Source: Herbaspirillum rubrisubalbicans (GTDB lineage Bacteria; Pseudomonadota; Gammaproteobacteria; Burkholderiales; Burkholderiaceae_D). Taken from it: DNA of 64,000 nt. Below the pieces are notes generated by a model. That model was not told the origin of the DNA and made no database searches. It saw only the letters and a list, made by a program, of their open reading frames with translations. The translations under genes and the position numbers were made by a program. The stretch covers positions 3,782,001 to 3,846,000 of the forward strand of contig NZ_CP024996.1 of NCBI RefSeq assembly GCF_003719195.1, read 5' to 3'. Of this stretch, positions 37,944 through 48,835 are shown piece after piece; within the stretch, counting starts at the first letter, position 1, and each line of letters begins with the position of its first letter.

Positions 37944-38558
37944 TTATCTCTCCGCCTTGATCAGGATACCCAGGCCTTGCAGGTAGGCGATGAGCGCATC
38001 CTGTTCGGTCTTGCCGACCAGTTCGGCCGGGGCATTCTTGATGTCTTCTTCGGTGTACGGGTCGCCGATGCGCTTCAAGGCCTTCATGCGCGAGACGATG
38101 TCGTAATTGTCCAGCTTGGTCTGCTCCAGCCACGGGTAGGCCGGCATGTTGGACTCCGGCACCACATCACGCGGATTGTGCAGGTGGGCACGATGCCATT
38201 CGTCGCTGTAGCGGTTGCCCACGCGTGCCAGGTCAGGACCGGTCCGCTTGGAGCCCCACTGGAAGGGGTGGTCGTAGACCGACTCACCGGCCACCGAATA
38301 GTGACCATAGCGCTCGGTCTCGGCACGCAGCGGACGGATCATCTGCGAGTGACAGTTGTAGCAACCTTCGCGGATGTAGATATCGCGACCTGCCAGGCGC
38401 AAGGCCGAGTAGGGCTTCAGGCCGGCGATCGGCTCGGTGGTCGATTTCTGGAAGAACAGCGGCACGATTTCGGCCAGGCCACCCACACTGACCACCAGCA
38501 GCACCAGGCCAATCAGCAGCCAGGGGTTCTTCTCAATCCATTCATGCGAAAACTTCAT
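37944..38558 (-). CDS. ccoO: cbb3 cytochrome c oxidase subunit CcoO
   Basis: The 204-residue monoheme subunit has one N-terminal helix ([20 protein letters not shown]) and one heme c site in [15 protein letters not shown]. The axial Met candidate lies in SNMPAYPWL. It sits between ccoN and ccoQ. Confidence 0.92.
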   Translation of the reverse strand: MKFSHEWIEKNPWLLIGLVLLVVSVGGLAEIVPLFFQKSTTEPIAGLKPYSALRLAGRDIYIREGCYNCHSQMIRPLRAETERYGHYSVAGESVYDHPFQWGSKRTGPDLARVGNRYSDEWHRAHLHNPRDVVPESNMPAYPWLEQTKLDNYDIVSRMKALKRIGDPYTEEDIKNAPAELVGKTEQDALIAYLQGLGILIKAER

Positions 38559-38569
38559 ATTTCCCCCAA

Positions 38570-39997
<1,428 letters not shown>

Positions 39998-40062
39998 GAA
40001 ACTCTCCCCACTATGTTGAGTATTGTTCAATGCGAGCTTACGGAACCTGCACCGGGCGGGCA

Positions 40063-40076
40063 TTGACGTGTATCAA
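40063..40076. promoter_or_regulatory. FNR box upstream of ccoN
   Basis: TTGACGTGTATCAA matches the FNR consensus in nine of ten half-site positions and lies 66-79 bp before the ccoN start, the usual position for FNR activation of cbb3 operons. Confidence 0.8.
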
Positions 40077-40163
40077 GTGGGAAGACGCTTGGGTATAAAC
40101 TCCGTGATTTCGTGCAAAAAAACAGCGCATCCTACACGTTGGTCCAGGACGCTCAAGCAGTGC

Positions 40164-40340
40164 TCAAGGGGTGTCCGAGCCATGCCGATCCGGCGTCGTA
40201 TCGTCGTCGTGCAGGATGCGCATGGCCGGGCCTTCGAGGTCATCGAACTGGCCGCTGTCGGAAGCGCGGAAGAACACCCAGATCGCCAGGAAGACCAGCA
40301 GGGTACTCAAGGGAATGAGCAGGTAGAGCGCTTCCATCAT
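40164..40340 (-). CDS. ccoS: cbb3 oxidase maturation protein CcoS
   Basis: The 58-residue protein MMEALYLLIPLSTLLVFLAI has one membrane helix and the CcoS motif WVFFRASDSGQFDDLEGPA. CcoS is needed for cofactor insertion into the oxidase. The start overlaps the ccoI stop by 4 bp. Confidence 0.88.
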   Translation of the reverse strand: MMEALYLLIPLSTLLVFLAIWVFFRASDSGQFDDLEGPAMRILHDDDTTPDRHGSDTP

Positions 40341-42853
40341 GCACCTCCAACCAGGGCAGCTGGTTGCGCCGCGGCAGGCGCGTTGACAGCAGTAACCGAA
40401 CGCGAGGCCCGGCTCAGGCGCAAGGCATTGCCCACCACCAGCAACGAACTGGCTGACATGCCCACGGCCGACATCCAGGGATCGAGCAAGCCGAAGGCGG
40501 CAGCCGGAATGGCCAGGAAATTGTAGACGCTGGCCCACACCAGGTTCTGCCGCACGATGCGCATGGTGCGCTGGGCCATGCGGGCACAGCCGGCCACGGC
40601 CTGCAGACGGTCGCTCATGATGACGGCATCGGCACTGACCTGGGCCAGCGCAGCGCCCTTGCCCATGGCGAAGGAGACGTCACCGGCACGCAGCATGGCC
40701 GCGTCATTGATGCCATCGCCGACGATGGCCACCACCGACCCACCCTGCTGCAATTGACGCACCATATCCAGCTTGCGCTCGGGCGTGCAGCCGGCGATCA
40801 CCTCGGTGATACCGGTGGCCGCCGCGACCTCGGCGCAGACTTCCGGCTGGTCGCCGCTCAACAAAATGGTGCGAAGGCCCAGGGCACGGAAGGCAGCGAC
40901 CGTTTCCACCGCGTCCGGGCGCAGCGCATCGGCCAGGTCGAAGCGTGCCAGCCAGCCATTCACGCTGCCCAGGTACACCGAACCGGCGCCCACTGCTGCC
41001 GGCAGGTTCAGGGCGCTCGGCAGGTCGCTGCCGGCAATCTCGGCCACGAAATGACGCGAGCCGATGCGATGCGGCACACCGTCGATGACACATTGCATCC
41101 CGGCCCCGGTGACCGAACCCAGTTGCGCCACATCGATGGCGGCGATCTCGCGTCGAGCCGCCTCTTCCACCAGCGCCTTGGCTAGTGGATGGAGGCTGCC
41201 GCGTTCCATCGCTGCGGCCATGGCCAATGCCTGTTGTTGCGGTCCGGTACTCCAGAGTGCCGCCAGTTGCGGACGCCCCTGGGTCAGCGTGCCGGTCTTG
41301 TCGAAGACGATGGTATCGGCGCGCTGCAAGGTTTCCAGCACATTGCCGCGCACCACCAGCGTGCCCTCACGCAAGAGCCGGTCGGTGGCCGCCGCCAGCG
41401 CCGAGGGCGTGGCCAGCGACAGGGCGCAGGGGCAGGACACCACCAGCACGGCAATGGCCGTGGCCCAGGCGCGAGAAGGATCGATCATATGCCAGACCAC
41501 GAAAGTGATCCCCGCCAACAGCAACAAGGCCACCACGAAACGCGAGGCCACGATGTCGGCCCATTGCGCCAGCGCCGGCTTGCCCTGCCCGGCCTGCTCG
41601 GCCAGGCGGGTGATGGCGGCCAGGGTACTGTCGCGGGTGGCCCGCACCACGCGCAAGAGCACCGGCTGGCTCAGGTTGACGGCACCACCGGGCGCTTCCT
41701 GCCCGAGCTGGAAGGTTTGCGGCCGGCTCTCGCCGGAGAGCAAGGCCAGGTCCAGTTCGGCCACACCTTCGAGCAGGCAGGCATCGGCGGCGATGGTGTC
41801 GCCCGGGCGCGCCAGTATGACGTCGCCGGCCTGGAGCTGGGCGGCGGCGACCAGGGTGGTTTCACGTTGCTGCGGGTATCCCGGCAGCAGCAGCGCCGAG
41901 GCCTGGAAAGCTTGCTGCATCCGCTCCAGCGCGCTGGCCGATTTGCGCCGGGCCGCCGTTTCCAGATAGCGGCTGGCCAGCAACAGGAAGATGAACATGC
42001 TCACACTGTCAAACCAGATCTCACCCTCGCCACGCCAGGTGGCAATGGCGCTACCGGTGAAGGCAGCAGCAATGCCGATGGCCACTGGCAGGTCCATTCC
42101 CGGCGCACGCGCCCGCAGGCCGGCCCAGGCGCCGGTGAAGAAGGGCAAGGCCGAATAGAACACCGCGGGGATGGTCAGGAACAGGCTGGCCCAGCGCATC
42201 AGCGACATCATGTCGGGGTCGATACCTTCATGGGTCATGTAGGCCGGCACGGCGTACATCATCACCTGCATCATCGACAGTCCGGCGATGAACAACTGGC
42301 GGAACAGCCGACGCCCGGCGCGGCGCGCCTGTTCACCCTGGCGCAGCGGATCGAAGGGATAGGCGGTATAGCCCAGACCGCGCAGGCCGCGCAGCAGGGT
42401 CGAGGTCGGGCACAGTGCAGGATCGCGGCGCACATGCAGGCGCGCGCTGGCCACGTTCAGTTCGGCCATCTGCACGCCGGGCAGGCGTGCCAGGTATTTT
42501 TCGATCAGCCAGACGCAGGCCGAGCAACGCAGGCCGTCGATGGACAGCACCAGTTCCTCGGCGGTATCGGTCTGGTCACGCGTTGTTTCGCCAGCGGCAG
42601 TCGCTGGCAGATCCACCAGGGCCAGTTCGGGTGGCAGCAATTGTTCGGGGTCCACACGGGCGGAGGGCACGGTGCGACGCAGGTAGAAATCCTCGCAACC
42701 GCTGTCCACGATCAAGCGAGCCACGCTCTGGCAGCCCACACAACACAGCGCGCGCGTGGCGCCACCGATATCGAGCAGCCATGTCTGCCCGGTCGGTATC
42801 GGCTGGCCGCAATGGAAACACAGACTCCCCTCCCCGCTCCCTTCATTGCTCAT
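40337..42853 (-). CDS. ccoI: Copper-translocating P1B ATPase CcoI/FixI
   Basis: The 838-residue ATPase supplies copper for cbb3 assembly. It has an N-terminal Cys-rich domain (CFHCGQ, CCVGCQS), a metal-binding HMA domain (LRCSACVWLIEKYL), the CPC transport motif (VVSCPCALSLATP), the phosphorylation site DKTGTLTQG and the hinge GDGINDAAML. It is followed at once by ccoS. Confidence 0.93.
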   Translation of the reverse strand: MSNEGSGEGSLCFHCGQPIPTGQTWLLDIGGATRALCCVGCQSVARLIVDSGCEDFYLRRTVPSARVDPEQLLPPELALVDLPATAAGETTRDQTDTAEELVLSIDGLRCSACVWLIEKYLARLPGVQMAELNVASARLHVRRDPALCPTSTLLRGLRGLGYTAYPFDPLRQGEQARRAGRRLFRQLFIAGLSMMQVMMYAVPAYMTHEGIDPDMMSLMRWASLFLTIPAVFYSALPFFTGAWAGLRARAPGMDLPVAIGIAAAFTGSAIATWRGEGEIWFDSVSMFIFLLLASRYLETAARRKSASALERMQQAFQASALLLPGYPQQRETTLVAAAQLQAGDVILARPGDTIAADACLLEGVAELDLALLSGESRPQTFQLGQEAPGGAVNLSQPVLLRVVRATRDSTLAAITRLAEQAGQGKPALAQWADIVASRFVVALLLLAGITFVVWHMIDPSRAWATAIAVLVVSCPCALSLATPSALAAATDRLLREGTLVVRGNVLETLQRADTIVFDKTGTLTQGRPQLAALWSTGPQQQALAMAAAMERGSLHPLAKALVEEAARREIAAIDVAQLGSVTGAGMQCVIDGVPHRIGSRHFVAEIAGSDLPSALNLPAAVGAGSVYLGSVNGWLARFDLADALRPDAVETVAAFRALGLRTILLSGDQPEVCAEVAAATGITEVIAGCTPERKLDMVRQLQQGGSVVAIVGDGINDAAMLRAGDVSFAMGKGAALAQVSADAVIMSDRLQAVAGCARMAQRTMRIVRQNLVWASVYNFLAIPAAAFGLLDPWMSAVGMSASSLLVVGNALRLSRASRSVTAVNAPAAAQPAALVGGA

Positions 42854-42855
42854 GC

Positions 42856-43698
42856 TCAGACTCCATGCACGGGACTAACGCAGAAGACATCAATCCAGCC
42901 GCGTGCAATGCCCAGGCCACCGATCTCGGCGGCGCGCAGCAAGCCCAATATCCCGAAGGCCAGCACGATCACACCGGCCACGCGCCTGACTGCGGGGCGC
43001 GCTGCCAGTTGCCGCAAACGGGCACCCGACAGGCCGGCCACCAGCAAGACCGGCAGCGTACCGGTGCCAAAGGCCAACATGGTCAGTGCGCCCTGCACGG
43101 CGCTACCGGCCATCAGGGCGGTCAACAAGGCGCTATAGACCATGCCGCACGGCAGCCAGCCCCAGAGGCTGCCCAGCAGCAAGGCCTTGGCTGGCGTATC
43201 GACCGGCACCAAGCGTGCCGCGTGCGGGCGCAGGCGCGCCCACAGGCCGCTCCCCAGTTGTTCCATGCGCGACATGCCGGTCCACCACTGGGTCAGGTAC
43301 AAACCCAGCAGGACCAGCACGAGATTGGTGACGACATAGGCCAGAGTCTGCGCTGGCGCCAGCCAGCCCAGCACATCGGCGCCCCGCAACAAGCCAGCGG
43401 CGATGCCACCCGCCAGCGCCCCGGCCAGCGCGTAGCTGGACAGGCGACCGAGGTTGTAACCCAGCACGCGCACCAGATCCCGGCCGAATGCCTGAACCTG
43501 GGCACTGCCAGCGATGCGAATGGGGATGACACGCGGTAGTGGACTGGCCGCTTGCGAAGCCAGTGCCGATGCCAAGGTTGGGGCAGGTGTCGGGCGTGCC
43601 GGCGCGGCAGAACTGAGCGCGCCGACGATGCCTCCACACATGCCAATGCAGTGGACGCTACCCATCAGCCCCACCAGAAAGATCGGTAGCAGGTTCAC
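42856..43698 (-). CDS. SafE/TauE-like membrane protein of the cco cluster
   Basis: The 280-residue protein has about six membrane helices and the motif GSVHCIGMCGGIVGAL, with a repeat-like SLWGWLPCGMVYSALL. This is the SafE/TauE-related (DsbD-like) type found with ccoI/ccoS and is thought to handle copper or thiol redox in oxidase maturation. I use a GTG start at 43698 (NLLPIFLVGLMGS); the upstream frame to 43977 overlaps hemN and is rejected. It starts 11 bp after hemN. Confidence 0.78.
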   Translation of the reverse strand: MNLLPIFLVGLMGSVHCIGMCGGIVGALSSAAPARPTPAPTLASALASQAASPLPRVIPIRIAGSAQVQAFGRDLVRVLGYNLGRLSSYALAGALAGGIAAGLLRGADVLGWLAPAQTLAYVVTNLVLVLLGLYLTQWWTGMSRMEQLGSGLWARLRPHAARLVPVDTPAKALLLGSLWGWLPCGMVYSALLTALMAGSAVQGALTMLAFGTGTLPVLLVAGLSGARLRQLAARPAVRRVAGVIVLAFGILGLLRAAEIGGLGIARGWIDVFCVSPVHGV

Positions 43699-43709
43699 TT
43701 GCGCCCCGC

Positions 43710-45161
43710 TCAGACCGTCTGCGAATAGCGCTGTGGTGCATCCTTGTTCTGGCTGGCGGCCTTTTCGCGGTCCTGCGTGAGGTAGCGGTCGAAGACCATG
43801 CAGATGTTGCGGATCAGCAGCCGGCCCTTGGGCTCGACGGTGATCCATTCCGGCTCGATGCTGATGAGGCCGTCGGCTTCCAGTTGCTTCAGCTTTTCCA
43901 TCTCGCTGGCGAAGTATTCGCGGAAGACGATGGGATAGGCGATCTCCAGCGAGTTGATCGACAGCTCGAAATTGCACATCAGGCGCTGGATGATGAGCCG
44001 GCGCAAGACGTCATCCATGCCCAGCTGGATGCCGCGAGCGATGGGCAGGGTAGAATTTTCCAGGCGGGCGTAATAGCCGTCGAGGGTTTTCTCGTTCTGG
44101 CTGTAGCTGCCACCCACGGCACTGATGGCTGACACACCGCAAGCAACCAAGTCGGTTTCGGAATGGGTGGAATACCCCTGGAAGTTGCGATGCAGGCGCC
44201 CCTGCTGCTGGGCGATGGCCAGGTCGTCGGTGGGCTTGGCGAAGTGGTCCATGCCGATATAGACGTAGCCGGCGCCGGTCAACTGGCGGATGCACAGCGA
44301 AAGCATATCCAGCTTGCTGTCGGCGCTGGGCAGGTCTTCTTCCTTGATCTGGCGCTGGGTCTTGAACAACTGCGGCATGTGCGCATAGTTGTAGACGGCG
44401 ATGCGGTCAGGGCTGGCAGCGATCACCTTGGCCAGCGTGCGCGACATGGACATCACGTTCTGCTTGGGCAGACCATAGATCAGGTCGATGCTGACCGAAC
44501 GGAAACCGGCCTGGCGCGCGGCCTGGATGATCTCCAGCGTCTGTTCCTCAGACTGCACGCGGTTCACTGCCAGTTGCACCTCGGGGTCGAAGTCCTGCAC
44601 GCCCAGGCTAATGCGGTTGAAACCTTGCTGGCGCAGCTTGTGCACGCGCGCCACCGACACCGTGCGCGGGTCGATCTCGATCGAGTATTCCCCCACGTGG
44701 TCGGGCGCCAGCGTGAAGCAGTGGCGGATATGATCCATCAGGTCGGACATTTGTTCATCCGACAGGTAAGTGGGTGTGCCGCCGCCGAAATGCAGTTGCT
44801 CCACCTGGTTCATGCCGGAAAACAGCGAGCCCTGCATACTGATCTCGCGCTTGAGGTAGCTCAGGTAGAGCGCAGCCTTGGCGCGGTTCTTGGTGACGAT
44901 CTTGTTGCAGGCGCAGTAATAGCAGATGGTGTCGCAGAATGGAATGTGCAGGTACAGCGACAGCGCGCGCCAGGCACTCATGTTGCGACGGTCGGACACC
45001 GCATGAAGGTAGTCGGTCACGGCGAAGTCGCTGGAAAACCGATCTGCCGTGGGATAGGACGTATAGCGCGGGCCACGCTGATCCATTTTGCGCAGCACGG
45101 CTTTGTTCATGCCGGCAAGACTGGCGGATGGATGCAGGATAGACGGATGGGCGGCTTGCAT
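43710..45161 (-). CDS. hemN: Oxygen-independent coproporphyrinogen III oxidase
   Basis: The 483-residue radical SAM enzyme decarboxylates coproporphyrinogen III in heme synthesis without O2. The cluster motif is Cys76-X3-Cys80-X2-Cys83 (PFCDTICYYCACNK) with Cys85 as well. Other motifs are HFGGGTPTYLSDEQM and ISLGVQDFDPEVQLAVNR. The ATG at 45161 has AGGAG 5 bp upstream. It heads a leftward unit with the SafE-like gene, ccoI and ccoS and carries an FNR box upstream. Confidence 0.93.
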   Translation of the reverse strand: MQAAHPSILHPSASLAGMNKAVLRKMDQRGPRYTSYPTADRFSSDFAVTDYLHAVSDRRNMSAWRALSLYLHIPFCDTICYYCACNKIVTKNRAKAALYLSYLKREISMQGSLFSGMNQVEQLHFGGGTPTYLSDEQMSDLMDHIRHCFTLAPDHVGEYSIEIDPRTVSVARVHKLRQQGFNRISLGVQDFDPEVQLAVNRVQSEEQTLEIIQAARQAGFRSVSIDLIYGLPKQNVMSMSRTLAKVIAASPDRIAVYNYAHMPQLFKTQRQIKEEDLPSADSKLDMLSLCIRQLTGAGYVYIGMDHFAKPTDDLAIAQQQGRLHRNFQGYSTHSETDLVACGVSAISAVGGSYSQNEKTLDGYYARLENSTLPIARGIQLGMDDVLRRLIIQRLMCNFELSINSLEIAYPIVFREYFASEMEKLKQLEADGLISIEPEWITVEPKGRLLIRNICMVFDRYLTQDREKAASQNKDAPQRYSQTV

Positions 45162-45285
45162 GGATACTCCTGGCCGGCTGCCACGCCGGACTGACGCGGC
45201 GCGCACATGCGCTGGGCCGCGAGCCCACCGGGCGAGCTGGTATTGACTGGAGTTTGCAGGATAGCCACATCAAGGCCTGCTCGCA

Positions 45286-45299
45286 TTGATATGCATCAA
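45286..45299. promoter_or_regulatory. FNR box upstream of hemN
   Basis: TTGATATGCATCAA is a perfect TTGAT-N4-ATCAA site, 125 bp before the hemN start and 108 bp before the divergent lactonase gene. Low-oxygen control of hemN by Fnr is well established in other bacteria. Confidence 0.85.
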
Positions 45300-45406
45300 A
45301 GCGCAGAGTGCAGCCGGGTTCGGCTGACGATTCCTGCACCTGGCCGCCGGCAGGTATCATCCCAGGCTAGCCGCCAAGCCATGCACAAGACCAACCAGGA
45401 GATACG

Positions 45407-46351
45407 ATGAGCGTCCCATCCCCTTCCGCTGCTGCTACTGCTGCGGCGCCCTACGAACACCTCGACCCGCGCTTTGCTGCCCTGGTGGTGCCCAGCGCCC
45501 GCCTGGACTGTCTTCACAGCGGCAACCGCTGGACCGAGGGACCGGTCTACCTGCCCGCCACCGATGAAGTGATCTGGAGCGATATTCCCAACAACCGGCT
45601 CATGCGCTGGTCCGAGGGGGCCGGTGCCGGTACCTTCCGGCAGCCATCCGATTACAACAATGGCAACACCCTGGACCGCGAAGGCCGCATTATCGGCTGC
45701 CTGCACGGCGCCCGCGCTGTGGTGCGCACCGAGCACGATGGCAGCCGCACAGTGCTGGCCTCGCACTGGCAGGGCAAGCGCCTCAACTCACCCAACGACG
45801 TAGTCGTCAAGTCGGACGGCTCGATCTGGTTCACCGACCCGACCTACGGCATCGACAGCGACTACGAAGGCCACAAGGCCGACAGCGAAATCGGCGGCTG
45901 CCACGTCTACCGCATCGATGGCCAGAGCGGCCAGCTCACGCTGGTCAGCGATGACTTCGAACGCCCCAACGGCCTGGCTTTCTCACCGGACGAAAAACTG
46001 CTCTACATTGCCGACACCGGCCGCACCCACCGCCCCGATGGCCCGCACCACATTCGCGTCTTCGAAGTCGGCGGCGATGACCGGTTGAGCGGCGGCCGCG
46101 TCTTCGCCACCATTTCTCCCGGCCTGGCCGATGGCTTGCGCCTGGATGAACGCGGCAACGTCTGGACCAGCGCCGGCGATGGCGTCCATTGCTATGCCGC
46201 CGATGGCAGCCTGCTGGGCAAGATCTTGGTACCGGAAGTGGTCTCCAACGTCTGCTTCGGCGGACCGCGCAACAACCGTTTGTTCATCACGGCCACCAGC
46301 TCGCTTTATGCCATCTACCTGGCCGTGAACGGCGCACGCCGGCCGCGTTGA
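45407..46351 (+). CDS. SMP-30/gluconolactonase family protein
   Basis: The 314-residue six-bladed propeller enzyme has the metal ligands of the family: the Glu in RWTEGPVYLP, the Asn in RLNSPNDVVVKSDGSIWFTDPTYG and the Asp in LYIADTG. Such enzymes hydrolyse sugar or other lactones. It lies opposite hemN. I cannot say which lactone is used. Confidence 0.87.
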   Translation: MSVPSPSAAATAAAPYEHLDPRFAALVVPSARLDCLHSGNRWTEGPVYLPATDEVIWSDIPNNRLMRWSEGAGAGTFRQPSDYNNGNTLDREGRIIGCLHGARAVVRTEHDGSRTVLASHWQGKRLNSPNDVVVKSDGSIWFTDPTYGIDSDYEGHKADSEIGGCHVYRIDGQSGQLTLVSDDFERPNGLAFSPDEKLLYIADTGRTHRPDGPHHIRVFEVGGDDRLSGGRVFATISPGLADGLRLDERGNVWTSAGDGVHCYAADGSLLGKILVPEVVSNVCFGGPRNNRLFITATSSLYAIYLAVNGARRPR

Positions 46352-46555
46352 CAGGACGATATCAGCGCAGACGATGCGCCGAACTGATGTGGCGCAAATG
46401 TCACGCTGCCCTGTCCGCCCTGGTTTTTATTGCCCCTCAGCACTTTTGTGCTTTACAGCAACTTACACCACCCCTAGGCTGCAATGGACGGCTCCTACCC
46501 GTCCGGCCAGCTTCCATTGGCCGACCAGTCCATCTTCAATCCCGGGGGATTTTTC
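46352..46555. promoter_or_regulatory. Upstream region of the outer-membrane barrel gene
   Basis: This 204-bp stretch carries no gene I would call. The sequence ttttttcgtg with GGGGGA before it fits a ribosome-binding site for the GTG start at 46556. Confidence 0.4.
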
Positions 46556-47233
46556 GTGCAACGTTTACCACTTTCCTGCATCTGTCTCATCAGCCTGGCT
46601 GCACTCGGCAGCACCGCCCACGCCGCCAATCTTGGCGTCAGTGGCGAGGTCGGCACCACTGGTGTCGGCATCCACCTGAGCGTGCCGCTGGCGCAGCAGC
46701 TCAATGCTCGTTTCGGCGTCAACTATTTCGACTATTCGTTCAATTCCAGCACCAAGGATATGAACTATGACGCCAAGGCTAAGCTGCGCACTTTCGACGC
46801 GCTGCTGGACTGGTTCCCGTTTGACAACGGTTTCCGTCTCTCGGGCGGGGTGGTCTACAACGGCAACAAAATCGATGCCACCGGCAAGCCCAAGGCCAAC
46901 GGCGTCTATACCCTCAATGGCAACGTCTACACCGCCTCCCAGGCTGGCCAAGTCGATGGCCGCATCGATTTCAAGAAGTTCGCACCTTACCTGGGCCTGG
47001 GCTGGGGCAATGCGGTGGCCCCCGACAAGGGCTGGGGCTTTACGGCCGATCTGGGCGTGATGTTCCAGGGCAATGCCTCGACCTCGGTGAGCAACTCCGG
47101 CTGCAACGCCCCGGCAGCCCTGTGCGCCCGTCTGGCCACGGATGTGGCGGCGGAAAATGCCGAACTGAGCGACAAGGTGCACGGCTACAACCTGTACCCG
47201 GTGCTGCGCGTGGGGGTCAGCTACAAGTTCTGA
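46556..47233 (+). CDS. Outer-membrane beta-barrel protein
   Basis: The 225-residue protein has a signal peptide (LPLSCICLISLAALGSTAHA) and alternating barrel strands ending in LRVGVSYKF, the terminal Phe of outer-membrane proteins. The start is GTG at 46556 with GGGGGA before it; the longer frame from 46484 would spoil the signal peptide. No specific family was recognised beyond the general OmpA-like/porin-like barrel. Its end overlaps the convergent phosphatase gene end by 13 bp. Confidence 0.75.
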   Translation: MQRLPLSCICLISLAALGSTAHAANLGVSGEVGTTGVGIHLSVPLAQQLNARFGVNYFDYSFNSSTKDMNYDAKAKLRTFDALLDWFPFDNGFRLSGGVVYNGNKIDATGKPKANGVYTLNGNVYTASQAGQVDGRIDFKKFAPYLGLGWGNAVAPDKGWGFTADLGVMFQGNASTSVSNSGCNAPAALCARLATDVAAENAELSDKVHGYNLYPVLRVGVSYKF

Positions 47234-48807
47234 TCGCGCCCCAGGAGCGCTTGATAGCAAGCCCGCAACGCCCGGTAATCGTAGTAATGGCTTTGCGGCG
47301 CGATTCGTGCGCCATCACAGGCCGGCTTGAAATCCGCCTGGCCTTCGTTGTAGAGCAGGCGCACCAGCGTGCGACCTGCCGTATCGGCAAACATGTCCCA
47401 CTGGAGATTGGCCGCCATCGGCGCCACCTCGGCACCACGCCAGCCATTGCGGCTGGCCTCATAAGGCTCACTCTCGGAGACCTGCTGTGCCGCACCCGGC
47501 AGCCCCAGCAGGGTGGCCAGAGGGATGATGATCTCGGCGTGGGCGAAGCGTAGCTTGGCCAGATGCTGACGGCGCCCGGCCGCGATGGCATCGGCCTCCT
47601 GGAAGAAATCCTGCAGCAGGATAGTGGCCATGCGTGAGGTCACGTCGCCCTGCTCCAGCATTCCAGGTCCCTTGGTATAAAAATCCTCAGCGTCTTCGGC
47701 CTCGGCGAAGGCGTGTGCGGCAGCCGGAGGCATGAAGGCAGAGAAAGCCTGTGCGCTGCCGCCCGCCTGTTCCAGTTCGACCCGCATCGCCGCGCTGATG
47801 GCGTAAAGCTCATACAACGCCCACGCCGCCTCTATGGGCCTCGCAATGACACTGCGACCATCGCCGGTCAAGGTATTGGCAAATCGCCCGTCATTGCTGG
47901 TAAAGCTCAACGTACCGCTGTTGCTGAAACGGTAAGTGCCCTGCTCCAGACGTTGCAGGAACGCCGCCGTAAACAGGCGCGGCAACACCACGTCAGCCGC
48001 CACCTGCAAGCGCGGATCGATGCGGATACGCGCCAACTGGGCTTGCAGTACCGCACTATGCATATAGGCCTGGTAGGCTTGGCTATCCCGCCAGGTCTGC
48101 AGCCGCAGCGCCTGTTGTGGGTCTTGCGAGGACGCCACAGGATCAAGCGGCGGCGTCTTGGGCAAGCGATGGAAATACAGCAGGTAAGTATCCTTGTTCG
48201 GCCCCAGCACCTCGCTACGCAATGCCGGACGCGCCGCCAGCAAAGCGCCGATGAAAGCTTGCGCACTGTCTACGGCGCGATCCTTGCCCGAACTGACCAC
48301 CACCACCTGCCGTGCACGACTGGACTCATCCGGCGCGAACAGCCCAGGCAGGCGCTGTACCATCCTGCTTGCCAAGCCGATCTGCTCCTGCAATCCGACC
48401 TGTGTCTCGTTGCCATAGCCTGGCTGGCTGATGCCAGGCACACCGGCGCCCAGCAAAAAGTTGGCACGCAACATGGCCAGCAATGCCGGTCCCAGCTCGC
48501 GTCCCAGCGCGGTCAACGCATCCTCCCGCTCGGCCTGCTGCCACATGCGGTAAAGCGCCAGATCCGATTTCATACTCGTCAGGCCACGCGAGCCATGGCG
48601 AGCCAGCATCTGGGTGAAGACCGGGACGTAGCCGACCGGCACCGGCTCCAGGCTGCTGCTGGCCTGGCGCGGTACATAGGGTGTCTTGGTCTGACGATCA
48701 TCACGATCGGCGGCCACTGCCAAGCTACAGGTCAGCAGCAGACCTGCCAGCCAGGCCCCGGCCTGCATGGATTTCTTGAGTGGCGTGCCACCGATCATGT
48801 CGATCAT
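47221..48807 (-). CDS. Histidine-type phosphatase (branch 2, MINPP/phytase-like)
   Basis: The 528-residue secreted enzyme has a signal peptide (LLLTCSLAVAAD), the catalytic RHGSRG at residues 70-75 (His71 nucleophile) and a HAE motif at about 423-425 as proton donor. HAE instead of HD is typical of multiple inositol polyphosphate phosphatases, so phytate or another phosphoester is a plausible substrate in the periplasm. It starts 28 bp after a TonB-dependent receptor gene, suggesting a two-gene uptake and dephosphorylation unit. Confidence 0.8.
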   Translation of the reverse strand: MIDMIGGTPLKKSMQAGAWLAGLLLTCSLAVAADRDDRQTKTPYVPRQASSSLEPVPVGYVPVFTQMLARHGSRGLTSMKSDLALYRMWQQAEREDALTALGRELGPALLAMLRANFLLGAGVPGISQPGYGNETQVGLQEQIGLASRMVQRLPGLFAPDESSRARQVVVVSSGKDRAVDSAQAFIGALLAARPALRSEVLGPNKDTYLLYFHRLPKTPPLDPVASSQDPQQALRLQTWRDSQAYQAYMHSAVLQAQLARIRIDPRLQVAADVVLPRLFTAAFLQRLEQGTYRFSNSGTLSFTSNDGRFANTLTGDGRSVIARPIEAAWALYELYAISAAMRVELEQAGGSAQAFSAFMPPAAAHAFAEAEDAEDFYTKGPGMLEQGDVTSRMATILLQDFFQEADAIAAGRRQHLAKLRFAHAEIIIPLATLLGLPGAAQQVSESEPYEASRNGWRGAEVAPMAANLQWDMFADTAGRTLVRLLYNEGQADFKPACDGARIAPQSHYYDYRALRACYQALLGRDQNL

Positions 48808-48835
48808 GTCTTTACGCTCCGGACAACATCAGAGG